Positions 26,048 through 35,097 of a stretch of 64,000 bases of DNA are shown here, in pieces. The stretch spans positions 372,001-436,000 of the forward strand of contig NZ_JAIQDG010000002.1 of NCBI RefSeq assembly GCF_020037125.1, written 5' to 3'. The notes beneath the pieces were generated by a model. It ran no database searches. It had not been told where the DNA came from and worked only from the letters and a program-made list of their open reading frames with translations. Each line of letters opens with the position of its first letter. Within the stretch, counting starts at the first letter, position 1. The stretch comes from Myxococcus sp. RHSTA-1-4. GTDB lineage: Bacteria; Myxococcota; Myxococcia; Myxococcales; Myxococcaceae. The translations under genes and the position numbers were made by a program.

Positions 26048-27153
26048 ACCGGATTTCCCGCTACCTGCTCAGGGAGCTGCTGGTGCCGCTCGGGGTGTGG
26101 GTGGCGTTCATGTTCCTGCTCCTGTTCGTGATGCAGTTCCTGCGGGGCACGGAGGTGCTGCTGGGCTCCTCGGTGACGCTGGTGGACCTGGGGCGGCTGA
26201 TTGCCTACCTGTCGCCGCACTTCCTGATGATGGCGCTGCCCATCGCCTTCCTGCTGGCCATCCTCCTGGGGCTGGGGCGGCTGGGCGAGGACCGGGAGCT
26301 CACCGCGCTGCAGGCGCTGGGCGTGGGGCCGATGCGCCTGCTGGCCGCGCCGCTCGGCGTGGCGGTGGCCATCAGCGCGCTGATGCTGCTGATTACCTCC
26401 ACCGCGCAGCCCTGGGGGCTCACCGGCGTGAAGGAGCTGGTGAGCGAGGTCATCCGGAAGAACGTGGTGGGCGACGTGAAGTCCGGCGTCTTCTACGAGG
26501 ACATCAGTGACTTGACGCTGTACGCGGAGCGGGTGTCCCCGGACGGGCGGTGGACGAACGTGCTGCTGCACGACGACCGGGAGGCGAGCGCGCCGCTGCT
26601 GGTGCTGGCGCACCGCGGGCAGGTGGGCGTCAGCGGGCGCGGAGAGGTGCTGCGCTTCGCCCTGGAGGACGGTGAGGTGCACCGCTCCGGGCGGGCGGAC
26701 GAGGACTACAGCGTCATCCACTTCGACAAGTCGGAGATCAGCGTGGGCGTGGGCGTGTCCGCGAGCAAGCGCAGCCGCTTCACCTCCGCGAAGGAGGAGC
26801 TGACGCCCGTGGAGCTGATGCAGGCGGCGAAGGAGGCGGAGGAGCGTGGAGGGGATCCGCGCTCGTTCCGCATGGCGCTGCACAGCCGGCTGGGCAACGC
26901 GCTGGCGCCCATCGCCTTCGCGCTGCTGGGCACGCCGCTGGCCATCGGCCGGCGCCAGTCGGGGCGGGCGTGGGGATACCTGCTGACGCTGGGTGGCTAC
27001 GTCCTCTACTACCTGCTGAGCCGCGCCTTCGAGCAGATGGGCCAGAAGGGGCGGCTGCCGGTGGAGCTGGCGGGACAGCTCGCCAACGTCATCTTCATGC
27101 TGGTGGGCGCGGTGGCGCTGTACCGCGTGAGCCGCTCGGGGACGGTCCGGTGA
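26044..27153 (+). CDS. lptF: LPS export ABC transporter permease LptF
   Basis: 369 residues from the GTG at 26044, which overlaps the purD stop. It begins ISRYLLRELLVPLGVWVAFMFLLLFVMQFL and has the LptF/LptG layout: three N-terminal helices, a periplasmic beta-jellyroll (about 130-270) and three C-terminal helices with the conserved LHSRLGNALAPIAFALLGTPLAI. With LptG and LptB it extracts LPS from the inner membrane. lptB is not in this window. The gene overlaps lptG by 4 bp. Which of the pair is F and which G rests on order and on this one resembling LptF at its N-terminus. Confidence 0.88.
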   Translation: MNRISRYLLRELLVPLGVWVAFMFLLLFVMQFLRGTEVLLGSSVTLVDLGRLIAYLSPHFLMMALPIAFLLAILLGLGRLGEDRELTALQALGVGPMRLLAAPLGVAVAISALMLLITSTAQPWGLTGVKELVSEVIRKNVVGDVKSGVFYEDISDLTLYAERVSPDGRWTNVLLHDDREASAPLLVLAHRGQVGVSGRGEVLRFALEDGEVHRSGRADEDYSVIHFDKSEISVGVGVSASKRSRFTSAKEELTPVELMQAAKEAEERGGDPRSFRMALHSRLGNALAPIAFALLGTPLAIGRRQSGRAWGYLLTLGGYVLYYLLSRAFEQMGQKGRLPVELAGQLANVIFMLVGAVALYRVSRSGTVR

Positions 27154-28265
27154 GGGGCACGCTCTTCGGCTATGTGCTGCGCACGTACCTGCGCTTCGCG
27201 CTCGGTATCCTCCTGGGGCTGGTGGTCATCTTCGTGGTGGTGGACTTCGTGGACCGCGCGAAGTCGTACACGGGGCCCGGCTGGGTGGAGGCCGCCGCGA
27301 AGCTGTACGGCTACAAGGCGCTGATGTCGGTGCAGCAGCTCGGGCCGGCGGCCCTGCTGCTGGCGGCGGGCACGGCGGTGTCCGCGCTGCGAAAGCAGGG
27401 CGAGGTGACGGCCATCCGGGCACTGACGTTCGGCCCGTCCGCGCTGTACGTGCCCATCCTCGTGTGCGCGCTGGCGGCGTGCGTGGGGCTGGTGGCCTTC
27501 GACGAGCTGGTGGCGACGCACGCCGGGCGCCGGGTGGATGAAATCACCACGCAGCGCTTCAACCGCGGAGGCGACTGGCGCATCTACTACACGCCCAAGC
27601 AGTGGTTCCGGCGGGGGGACCACATCTTCTTCCTCCGCTCGGGCAGCGCGCAGGACGGCTTCCGGGACGTGTCCATCTTCACGGTGTCGAAGCAGTTCGA
27701 GCTCTCGCGGCGCCTGGACGCGGCGGAGATGCACTCGGTGGAGGGCACGCGCTGGCGGCTGACGGGCGTGGTGGAGCGCGGCTTCTCCGGCGAGGGGCGC
27801 ACGTCGGTGCGGCAGATGGAGTCGGCCGAGTACGACCTGGGCGTGGCGGCCAACGTCTTCCGCATCCGGCCGGGACGGCCGGAGCAGCTGCGCGTGGAGG
27901 AGCTCCGGGAGCAGATTTCGGCGCGCAAGGAGGTGGGGCTCGCGACGCGCCAGTTCGAGCTCGCGCTGCACAACCGCTTCGCGTACCCCATGGCGGCGCT
28001 GCCCGCGGCGCTGCTGGGCGTGGGCCTGGCGCTGCGCTCGAACCGGCGGGGGCACCTCACCGCGGCCATCATCGAGGGGCTGCTCACGGCGGTGGCCATG
28101 TGGGGGTTGATGGTGGTGTGCCGCACGCTGGTGCTCACGGAGCGGCTGTCCCCGTTCATCGCCGCGTGGATGCCCACCTTCCTGCTGGTGCTGGTGGCGG
28201 GGGCGGTGTGGCTGAGGCGGGAGGGAATGTTGCCGTCGCCACGCCGTTGGCTGGCGGCGAGGTAG
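27150..28265 (+). CDS. lptG: LPS export ABC transporter permease LptG
   Basis: 371 residues from the GTG at 27150 in a GTGA overlap with lptF. The protein begins LFGYVLRTYLRFALGILLGLVVIFVVVDFVDR, the usual LptG start, then helices around GPAALLLAAGTAVSALRKQGEVTAIRALT, a periplasmic beta domain (about 130-260) and three C-terminal helices starting LHNRFAYPMAALPAALLGVGLAL. It partners LptF in the LptB2FG complex that drives LPS towards the outer membrane. The open frame extending upstream inside lptF is not coding. Confidence 0.88.
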   Translation: MRGTLFGYVLRTYLRFALGILLGLVVIFVVVDFVDRAKSYTGPGWVEAAAKLYGYKALMSVQQLGPAALLLAAGTAVSALRKQGEVTAIRALTFGPSALYVPILVCALAACVGLVAFDELVATHAGRRVDEITTQRFNRGGDWRIYYTPKQWFRRGDHIFFLRSGSAQDGFRDVSIFTVSKQFELSRRLDAAEMHSVEGTRWRLTGVVERGFSGEGRTSVRQMESAEYDLGVAANVFRIRPGRPEQLRVEELREQISARKEVGLATRQFELALHNRFAYPMAALPAALLGVGLALRSNRRGHLTAAIIEGLLTAVAMWGLMVVCRTLVLTERLSPFIAAWMPTFLLVLVAGAVWLRREGMLPSPRRWLAAR

Positions 28266-28276
28266 TGGGGTATAGG
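28247..28276 (+). promoter_or_regulatory. Possible internal promoter before the O-antigen ligase gene
   Basis: TTGGCT (28247-28252), 18 bp, TATAGG (28271-28276), lying across the lptG stop. The start site would fall at about the GTG at 28282, implying a leaderless mRNA. Confidence 0.35.
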
Positions 28277-28281
28277 CCACC

Positions 28282-29682
28282 GTGAGGATTCAAGGACGCA
28301 CAGGGCCGACGCACTCCACGGGTCCTCCCGTCAAGACCATGTCGACCTCTTCCTGGCGTGAGCCCCCTGGGGCCTCGGCGCCACCTGATTCCCTCCCGGC
28401 GGCCCCTGCCTCCGAGTCCAGCGCCACACCCCTGACGCACCCTGTGGGGCGGACCACCCGGTGGTCCTGGCCCCTGGCCGCGCTGGTGACGTGGGTGGTG
28501 GGGGTGCAGGTGTCGGAAGCCGTGGCCACGGTGGGGCTCGCTGGCTGCATGTTGTCGGCGCTATGGGCCGCCCGGCGGGCGGGCGGGCCGGCGCTCAAGG
28601 CCGGGCTGAGGAGCTGGTGGCCCCTGGGACTGCTGCTGGGCTGGGCGCTGCTGGCGCCGACGCTCGCGGGACGCCCGCCTTCCGGCAGCGGCGTGGCCCG
28701 GCTGGTGGACTGGGTGGCCATCCCCGCCGCGGTCTGGGCGCTGGGCTCGGTGGGCACGCGAGGGGCACGCGTGCTGCTGTGGGTCGCGGGTGGGGTGCTG
28801 CTGGTGTCGTCGGTGATTGCCGGCCTGCAGCACTTCGGCATCTGGCCGCAGCCGGAGGCGCTCACCGCGCTGATGCCCCTCAAGGTGTCCCTCCTGCGCG
28901 TCTACGAGCCCATCCCCGGCGCGGAGTCGCGCTTCATGGGCGGCGGGCTGCTCTTCCACCGGCTGAAGTTCGCCCACGTCAGCGCGCTGGTCATCCTGGT
29001 GCTGCTGGCCTTCGGGCTGCGCGCCCAGGGCCGGAACCGGGTGCTGGCGCTGGGTGCCGCGGCGGCCGGCCTGGGGGCCGTCATCGCGTTCCCGTATGCG
29101 CGCGCCGCGAGCGCCGCGCTCGTGGCCTCGTGTGTGGCCGTCCTCGTGCTGGGCTCGCCGCACCGGCGGCTGGCACTGCTGCTGGGAGGGCTGCTGGCGG
29201 TGGGGGCGTTGGGCGTCGTGTGGATGAAGCCCACGCTCCGCAACCGCTTCGCCTCCAGCCTCACGCACGAGGGTAGCGGGGACCGGATGATGCTGCTGAA
29301 GGCGGGCGTGGACGCCGTGAAGCTGTATCCGGTGGCGGGCACGGGGGCGGGGCGCTTCCGCGCGGGCGAGTGGGTGGATGCCTCCGCGCCCATTGCCGTG
29401 CGCGAGCAGCGAGGCAAGGCGCACAACCAGCTCCTGAGCGTCGCCGCGGAGCTGGGGCTTCCGGGGCTGGTGTTCTTCCTGGTGCTGCTGGTCTCCGTGG
29501 CCCGGCGCATGACGCTGGCGCACCCCGCGGGCGTCGCCGGGGTGGGGGCGCTGTGCTTCTTCCTCCTGCTGTCCGCGGTGCACGACCCGCTCTTCCAGGC
29601 GCCGTTCTCCATGGCGCTCGTGCTGGCATTCGCCGTGGGCGTGCGGGGCGGCCTCGACGCTTCGGCCTCCCGGAGCGCCTGA
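28282..29682 (+). CDS. waaL: O-antigen ligase family membrane protein
   Basis: 466 residues from the GTG at 28282; an ATG at 28339 is the alternative start, as the first 50 residues are disordered. About ten to twelve hydrophobic helices are visible. The large periplasmic loop near the middle contains EPIPGAESRFMGGGLLFHRLKFAHV and, later, AGTGAGRFRAGEW...AHNQLLSVAAELG, the Wzy_C-type pattern with the conserved H-N in the last third. Such enzymes join O-antigen to lipid A-core or polymerise glycans. The location directly after lptF-lptG and before glycosyltransferases favours ligase. The WaaL/Wzy distinction is not certain from sequence alone. Confidence 0.68.
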   Translation: MRIQGRTGPTHSTGPPVKTMSTSSWREPPGASAPPDSLPAAPASESSATPLTHPVGRTTRWSWPLAALVTWVVGVQVSEAVATVGLAGCMLSALWAARRAGGPALKAGLRSWWPLGLLLGWALLAPTLAGRPPSGSGVARLVDWVAIPAAVWALGSVGTRGARVLLWVAGGVLLVSSVIAGLQHFGIWPQPEALTALMPLKVSLLRVYEPIPGAESRFMGGGLLFHRLKFAHVSALVILVLLAFGLRAQGRNRVLALGAAAAGLGAVIAFPYARAASAALVASCVAVLVLGSPHRRLALLLGGLLAVGALGVVWMKPTLRNRFASSLTHEGSGDRMMLLKAGVDAVKLYPVAGTGAGRFRAGEWVDASAPIAVREQRGKAHNQLLSVAAELGLPGLVFFLVLLVSVARRMTLAHPAGVAGVGALCFFLLLSAVHDPLFQAPFSMALVLAFAVGVRGGLDASASRSA

Positions 29683-29683
29683 C

Positions 29684-31102
29684 ATGGACTCCGCGTGGCC
29701 GCGGAGGGGGCCCGTCGTCGCGGTGCTCGTGCTCGCGGCCTCGCTGGTAGCGGCGCCCTGGGCCGCGCACCTGGATGACGGGGATGCGAACCTCTACACG
29801 GTGGTGGCCCGCAACATGGTGGAGCAGGGGACGTGGCTGAACCCGAGCTACCTCCCCGACGTCTACCCCGAGTTCCGCGAGCACCTGCCCTTCGGCCTGT
29901 GGCCCCAGGTGGCGGCCATCCGCTGGGTGGGGGAGGGCGCGCTGGGGCCGCTGAACGCGTTATGGACGCTGGCCACCGTGGCGCTGGTGGGGTGGCTTGG
30001 AACGCGGCTGTGCGGCGCGCGGGCCGGGCTGCTGGCGATGCTGGTGCTGGCCACGTCGGAGACGTTCTTCGTCTACGGGGGGCGTCCGCGGTTGGACCCG
30101 CTCCTGGTGCTGCTGGGCACGCTGGCGGCGGCGCCGGTGCTGCTCGACGGGCGGAGCCTCCGGGCGTTGTTGCTGGCCTCGGTGGCGGGCTCGGCGGCGG
30201 CGCTCATCAAGGGGCCCTTCGGGCTGTTGCCCATCGTCGCAGCGGGCGCGGCGCGGGGGCTGGCGACGCGCTCGGTGCGGCCGTTCCTCGTGGGAGGCAC
30301 GGCGGCGGTGCTGGCGGCGCTGCCGGTGACGGGCTTCCTGGTGTGGGACCGCTTTGCGGGGGATGGCACCTGGTGGTCGGGGTATGCGGAGCGGCAGTTG
30401 CTCGCGTCGGCGATGGGTACGCGGACGGATGGGAAGCTCGTGTTCTGGTTCCCGTTCCGGAGCGTCGCCAGCCGCTTCTGGCCGGGCCTTCCGCTGGTGT
30501 TGCTGGGGGCGTGGACCGCGGTGCGGCAGCCTCGCGCCGGGCAGGAAGCGCGAGCCCAGGAGCAGGTGGGGCTTCGCATCCTCGCCCTGTTCAGCCTGTT
30601 CGTGTTGCTGGGGCTGTGCCTGCCGGCGCGCAAGCTGTGGAACCACACGCTGGTGGCCTACCCCGGGCTGGCCCTGCTGGCCGGAGCCGCCGCCGCGCCC
30701 TGGGTGGAGCGCCTGCTCCAGGCGCCGCGCCGGAAGCGGGTGGCGGCGAGGGCGCTGATGGGGCTGGCGCTCGTCGTCGCGGTGGCCTCCATGGCGGGGC
30801 TGGGCCGCTACCTGGCGCCACCTCCGTGCGTCGCCTCGCGCGAGTTCGCGGCGGAGTTCGACAGGCTCGCGCCCGGAACGCGCGTGCCCGTGGTGGCGGC
30901 GACGCCCGCGTGGATCCTCATCGCGGCCATCGCGGCGGAGCGGCGGCTCGCGCCACAGCCGGTGGACCAGCTCTCCGTGCTGGAGGGACACGAGGCACGG
31001 CTCGCGCTCGTGGAGGAACGCGTGCTCCAGACGTCCATGCCCGCGGGGTGGCACGAGGTCCGGCGGGCGCGCGACTGGGTCCTCCTGGTTCGAGACCGCT
31101 GA
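29684..31102 (+). CDS. ArnT/PMT-like family 39 membrane glycosyltransferase
   Basis: 472 residues, starting 1 bp after the ligase stop. It has about ten to eleven hydrophobic helices. The first periplasmic loop holds the acidic pair typical of the GT-C superfamily (HLDDGDANLYTVVARNMVEQG), followed by a conserved amphipathic segment (LPDVYPEFREHLPFGLWP). GT39/83 enzymes such as ArnT move sugars from undecaprenyl-phosphate donors onto lipid A or other envelope acceptors. The periplasmic C-terminal domain is short (LAPGTRVPVVAATPAWIL). It is probably co-transcribed with the ligase gene. Donor and acceptor are unknown. Confidence 0.75.
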   Translation: MDSAWPRRGPVVAVLVLAASLVAAPWAAHLDDGDANLYTVVARNMVEQGTWLNPSYLPDVYPEFREHLPFGLWPQVAAIRWVGEGALGPLNALWTLATVALVGWLGTRLCGARAGLLAMLVLATSETFFVYGGRPRLDPLLVLLGTLAAAPVLLDGRSLRALLLASVAGSAAALIKGPFGLLPIVAAGAARGLATRSVRPFLVGGTAAVLAALPVTGFLVWDRFAGDGTWWSGYAERQLLASAMGTRTDGKLVFWFPFRSVASRFWPGLPLVLLGAWTAVRQPRAGQEARAQEQVGLRILALFSLFVLLGLCLPARKLWNHTLVAYPGLALLAGAAAAPWVERLLQAPRRKRVAARALMGLALVVAVASMAGLGRYLAPPPCVASREFAAEFDRLAPGTRVPVVAATPAWILIAAIAAERRLAPQPVDQLSVLEGHEARLALVEERVLQTSMPAGWHEVRRARDWVLLVRDR

Positions 31103-31126
31103 GCGGCGCGAGCCCGGGCCGTGGCG

Positions 31127-32224
31127 TCAGCGGGAGCGCTCGGGGGGCGCTTCCAGCACCCTCCGGTACACCGCGAGCGTGCGCCGCGCGCAGTCGTCCC
31201 AGGTGAAGCGCGCGGCCCGCTCACGGCCCAATTCAATCAGCTCGCCGCGCAGCACCTCGTCGCGCAGCAGGCGCAGCGTGGTCTCCCGCCAGAGCGCCGC
31301 ATCGTCCGGAGGCAGCCGCAGCGCCGCGCCGCCCACCACCTCCGGCAGCGCCGTCGTGTCCGCCACAATCACGGGGCAGCCCGAGGCCATGGCCTCCAGC
31401 GCCGGCAGCCCGAAGCCCTCGTACTTCGACGGCAGCAGCAGCGCCGCCGCCGCTCCGTAGAACAGCGGCATCTCCGCCTCGGGCAGCTCCTCCAGGTCCA
31501 CCACGTTCTCATGGAGGCCCAACTCGTGCGCCACCGCGCCCCTGCCGGCGAGCAGCACGATGGGCACCGGCAGCTCCGCCGCGAAGTGCTTCAGCATCGC
31601 CAGGTTCTTGAACGGCTTCGCGTTGCCCACCGCCGCCACGTACCGCGCGGGCAGCCCGTGCCGCTCGCGGAACGCCTTCGCCTCGGCGGGCGTCGGCGGC
31701 TGGAAGCTCGCGTCCACCCCGTTGTGAATCACCTGCAGGCGGTACGGCGACAGCTTGAGGTACTTCGCCAGCTCCTCGCGCGAGAACTCCGACACCGTCA
31801 CCAGCGCCGCCGCCTGCCTCGCCCGGGGGCCCACCACCAGCCGGTAGTACAGCGCCTGCGCCGGCGTGTACTGCTCCGCCAGTGCCAGGTGGTTGGCGTC
31901 ATGCAGCGTGGCCACCAGCCGCCCGTCCCAGAACCGAGGCAGGGAGAATGACGTGGCGTGGAAGACGTCCGGCCTCACCCGGCTCAGGTCCGCCGGCAGG
32001 GTGGGTTGCTCCAACGGCGAGAGGAATCCCGCGAGCGCGCGGTGCTGGGGCATGGGCGGAGTGAGGTCGCCCAGCCCGGCCGGCAGCCCCTCGGGCGGCA
32101 CCAGGGCGGTGAAGCGCAGGTCGGGCGCGAGCGCCGGCATCCGCCGCGCCAGCTCCAGGGCGTACCGGGCAATCCCGTGCAGCCGGCCGCGCACCATGCG
32201 CAGGTCGAGGAGGACGTGAGCCAC
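31127..32224 (-). CDS. GT4-family glycosyltransferase
   Basis: 365 residues from a GTG at 32224 (VAHVLLDLRMVRGRLHGIARYALEL); a longer frame upstream runs into the divergent promoter and lacks support. The GT-B fold is indicated by the N-terminal G-I-A-R-Y loop, VTVSEFSREELAKYL, VGNAKPFKNL and the donor-site motif KYEGFGLPALEAMASGCPVIV, whose E-x7-E pair is characteristic of retaining GT4 enzymes (NDP-sugar donors). There is no membrane segment, so it should act on lipid-linked acceptors at the cytoplasmic face. It converges on the GT39 gene and diverges from the next glycosyltransferase. Confidence 0.85.
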   Translation of the reverse strand: MAHVLLDLRMVRGRLHGIARYALELARRMPALAPDLRFTALVPPEGLPAGLGDLTPPMPQHRALAGFLSPLEQPTLPADLSRVRPDVFHATSFSLPRFWDGRLVATLHDANHLALAEQYTPAQALYYRLVVGPRARQAAALVTVSEFSREELAKYLKLSPYRLQVIHNGVDASFQPPTPAEAKAFRERHGLPARYVAAVGNAKPFKNLAMLKHFAAELPVPIVLLAGRGAVAHELGLHENVVDLEELPEAEMPLFYGAAAALLLPSKYEGFGLPALEAMASGCPVIVADTTALPEVVGGAALRLPPDDAALWRETTLRLLRDEVLRGELIELGRERAARFTWDDCARRTLAVYRRVLEAPPERSR

Positions 32225-32326
32225 GGTCCACGGCCTACCACACGCGCGGCCCTCATGGGGGACAGGCAGGCGGGCGGGCCTTCTGACTTTCGGCACGGCC
32301 CGCTCCGGGTGCTAGAAGCCGCTTCC

Positions 32327-33469
32327 GTGAAGGTCGCCCTGGTCCACGATTGGCTCGTCACCCACCGCGGGGGGGAGCGTGTCCTCGACGCGCTCTGCGA
32401 GGTCCTCCCGGACGCGGACATCTACACGCTCGTCCACAAGCCCGGCAGCCAGTCCCCGGCCATCGAGTCCCGCCGCATCTTCACCTCCTTCCTCCAGCGC
32501 ATCCCCGGCATCCACTCGCGCTACCGGCACTTCCTGCCGCTGATGCCGCGCGCCATCGAGGCCCTGCGCCTCCAGGGCCACTACGACCTGGTCCTCTCCT
32601 CCAGCCACTGCGTCGCCAAGGGGCTGCGCGCCCCGCCGGGCACCCCGCACCTCAGCTACGTGCACGCGCCCATGCGGTACATGTGGGATTTGTTCGATGA
32701 CTACTTCGGCCCGGGCCGCGCGCACCTGCCCGTGCGCGCCGCCGCCCACGCCGTGCGGCCGTGGCTCCAGCGGTGGGACCGGGAGTCGGCCTCGCGCGTG
32801 GACCGCTTCGTCGCCAACAGCCACCACATCGCCGCGAAGATTGGCCGCTTCTGGGGCCGTGAGGCCTCCGTCGTCCACCCGCCCGTGGCCCTGGAGCGCT
32901 TCGCCAGCGTTCCGCTCGAGGGAGGAGGGCGGGGCGGCTACTTCCTGTGGCTCGGCGCCTTTGCCCCCTACAAGCGGCTGGACGTGGCGCTGGAGGCCTT
33001 CCGCGAGCTGGGCGCGCCGCTGTGGGTGGTGGGCACGGGCCAGGAGGCCTCGCGCCTCATGTCCGGTCCGGTGCCGCCCCACATCCGCTTCCTCGGCAAC
33101 GTCCCGGACGATGCGCTGCCGGGCCTCTACCGCGAGGCCCGCGCGCTCATCTTCACGCCCGAGGAGGACTTCGGCATCACCCCGCTGGAGGCCCAGGCCA
33201 CCGGCCGCCCCGTCATCGCCTACGGCAAGGGGGGCGCGCTGGAGACTGTCACCTCGCGCACCGGCCTCTTCTTCTCCGAGCAGACTCCCGCCGCGCTCGC
33301 CGCCGCCGTGCGCCAGTTCGAGGCCTGGGAGCCCGGCTTCCGCCCCGAGGACGCCCGCTCGCAGGCCGAGCGCTTCAGCCGCGCCGCCTTCCAGCGAGCC
33401 ATGCTGGCCGAGGTGGACGCCCTGCTTCGCGTGGGGAAACAATCCACACCCCGGACCGCGGGGGTGTGA
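32327..33469 (+). CDS. GT4-family glycosyltransferase (second)
   Basis: 380 residues from a GTG at 32327 (VKVALVHDWLVTHRGGERVLDAL), the standard start for this subgroup. Motifs: the GGER loop, YVHAPMRYMWDLFDDYFG, FVANSHHIAAKI, FLWLGAFAPYKRLDVALEAF and the donor motif PEEDFGITPLEAQATGRPVIAYGKGGALETV. Mannosyl- and galactosyltransferases of O-antigen and capsule loci share the EDFGI motif. It diverges from the previous glycosyltransferase over about 100 bp, which probably holds promoters for both. The Shine-Dalgarno is weak. Confidence 0.85.
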   Translation: MKVALVHDWLVTHRGGERVLDALCEVLPDADIYTLVHKPGSQSPAIESRRIFTSFLQRIPGIHSRYRHFLPLMPRAIEALRLQGHYDLVLSSSHCVAKGLRAPPGTPHLSYVHAPMRYMWDLFDDYFGPGRAHLPVRAAAHAVRPWLQRWDRESASRVDRFVANSHHIAAKIGRFWGREASVVHPPVALERFASVPLEGGGRGGYFLWLGAFAPYKRLDVALEAFRELGAPLWVVGTGQEASRLMSGPVPPHIRFLGNVPDDALPGLYREARALIFTPEEDFGITPLEAQATGRPVIAYGKGGALETVTSRTGLFFSEQTPAALAAAVRQFEAWEPGFRPEDARSQAERFSRAAFQRAMLAEVDALLRVGKQSTPRTAGV

Positions 33470-33553
33470 CTTCGCTGTCACTCCCCTCTCTGTCTTCCGT
33501 GGCCCACTTCTGTCCACATGAGGACGCTGTGGAGGAGGGGTCAAGGCAACCCG

Positions 33554-33583
33554 TTGGTTTCACAAGTTTTTCCGTGTTAGGAG
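33554..33583 (+). promoter_or_regulatory. Candidate promoter of the sugar-phosphate transferase gene
   Basis: TTGGTT (33554-33559), 18 bp, and an extended -10 TGTTAGGAG (TAGGAG at 33578-33583), in an AT-richer patch. It resembles the purH -10. The leader would be about 100 nt. Confidence 0.45.
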
Positions 33584-33687
33584 ACGCGGCCGTCACACGG
33601 TGTTGGGCAGGCCACGTGCCCGTCAGTATGGGGTGCGAGTCTTGCATGGGGGTGGCCGCCCGTTGACCAGGCTACAGGGGTGCCTCG

Positions 33688-35082
33688 GTGTTCAGTCGTC
33701 TCCAGCGTTTCTACACATCCATCAAGGTCGTCGCGGACATGGGGATGCTCACGGTGGCGTTCGCGCTCGCGTACGTCACGCGCTTCTCCGGAATCGTTCC
33801 CGTCACCGAGGGGATTCCTCCCTGGGAAGACACGCTGATTTCGCTGTTGATGGTGCTCGTCATCTTCCCGGTGACGTTCAAGCAGTCGCGCCTGTACGCC
33901 ACCAACCGCTCGCGCACGAACACGGGCGAGGTGTTCGAGGTCTTCAAGTCCACCATCACCGCCACGCTCATCCTCGTCGCGGCGACGTACTTCGCGCGTG
34001 AGCGCTACTCGCGCCTCACGCTGGTCATCTTCGTCGCCTACGCCTTCGTGCTGGTGACGTGCAGCCGGCTGGCGTTCCGCTACGTGCTGAGTGAGATCCG
34101 CCGTCGCGGCCACAACCTCAAGTCCATCCTCGTCATCGGCGCGGGGGAGCTGGGGCAGCGGGTCATCGAGACGGTGGAGGGCCACCGCGAGCTGGGCTTC
34201 CGGGTGACGGGCGTGCTCACGCTGCGGCCGGAGAAGGTGGGCCAGTACGTGGGCGGCGTGCGTGTCATCGGCCACGTGGACTCGGTGAACGAGGTTCTGG
34301 ATGCGCAGCCGGTGGACCAGGTCATCCTCGCGCTGCCCCTGGAGGACCAGGCGCACGTGAAGCGGCTGATGGAGCAGCTCGCGCTGCGCACGGTGGACGT
34401 GCGCGTCGTTCCGGACCTGTACCAGTACATCACCCTCTACGGCGGCCTGGAGGAGTTCGGCGGGTTGCCCATCATCCGCCTCCAGGGCGACCCCATGGAG
34501 GGCTGGAGCCGGGTGGCCAAGCGGGCCTTCGACATCCTCTTCTCGCTGCTGGCCATCCTCGTCACCTCGCCGCTGATGCTGGCCACCGCGCTGGCGGTGC
34601 GGCTCACCAGCCGCGGGCCCGTGCTCTACCGCCAGGAGCGCATGGGTATGGACGGGCGCACCTTCCCCATCCTCAAGTTCCGCACCATGCGCGTGGACGC
34701 GGAGCACTGCGGCGCGATGATGGCGTCCCCCGAGGACCCGCGCCGCACGCCCATCGGCACGTTCCTGCGCAAGTACTCGCTGGACGAGCTGCCGCAGTTC
34801 TTCAACGTGCTCCTGGGCGACATGAGCCTAGTGGGCCCGCGCCCCGAGCGCCCCGTCTTCATCGAGGAATTCAAGCGGCAGATTCCCCGCTACCACCTGC
34901 GCCACAAGGTGAAGGCGGGCATCACCGGCTGGGCGCAGATCAACGGCCTGCGCGGTCAGACGTCCATCCAGAAGCGCATCGAGTACGACCTGTACTACAT
35001 CGAGAACTGGTCGCTGCTGATGGACCTGAAGATTCTCGTGCGCACGGCGCTGGGCGGCTTCCTCTCGAAGAACGCGTACTGA
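33688..35082 (+). CDS. Undecaprenyl-phosphate sugar-1-phosphate transferase (WbaP/WcaJ/ExoE type)
   Basis: 464 residues from a GTG at 33688 with AGGGG upstream. Four N-terminal helices are followed by a Rossmann-like domain (SILVIGAGELGQRVIETVEGH, about 146-270), a fifth helix (AFDILFSLLAILVTSPLMLATALAVRL) and the catalytic bacterial sugar-transferase domain with QERMGMDGRTFPILKFRTM, the DELPQ pair and VGPRPERPVF. It transfers a hexose-1-phosphate to undecaprenyl phosphate, starting repeat-unit synthesis. Next to an O-antigen ligase and glycosyltransferases it is the likely first enzyme of the same O-antigen pathway. From memory, M. xanthus has WaaL and WbaP homologues close together in such a locus. 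The sugar cannot be assigned. Confidence 0.88.
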   Translation: MFSRLQRFYTSIKVVADMGMLTVAFALAYVTRFSGIVPVTEGIPPWEDTLISLLMVLVIFPVTFKQSRLYATNRSRTNTGEVFEVFKSTITATLILVAATYFARERYSRLTLVIFVAYAFVLVTCSRLAFRYVLSEIRRRGHNLKSILVIGAGELGQRVIETVEGHRELGFRVTGVLTLRPEKVGQYVGGVRVIGHVDSVNEVLDAQPVDQVILALPLEDQAHVKRLMEQLALRTVDVRVVPDLYQYITLYGGLEEFGGLPIIRLQGDPMEGWSRVAKRAFDILFSLLAILVTSPLMLATALAVRLTSRGPVLYRQERMGMDGRTFPILKFRTMRVDAEHCGAMMASPEDPRRTPIGTFLRKYSLDELPQFFNVLLGDMSLVGPRPERPVFIEEFKRQIPRYHLRHKVKAGITGWAQINGLRGQTSIQKRIEYDLYYIENWSLLMDLKILVRTALGGFLSKNAY

Positions 35083-35097
35083 AGGCGGAGGCGGGCG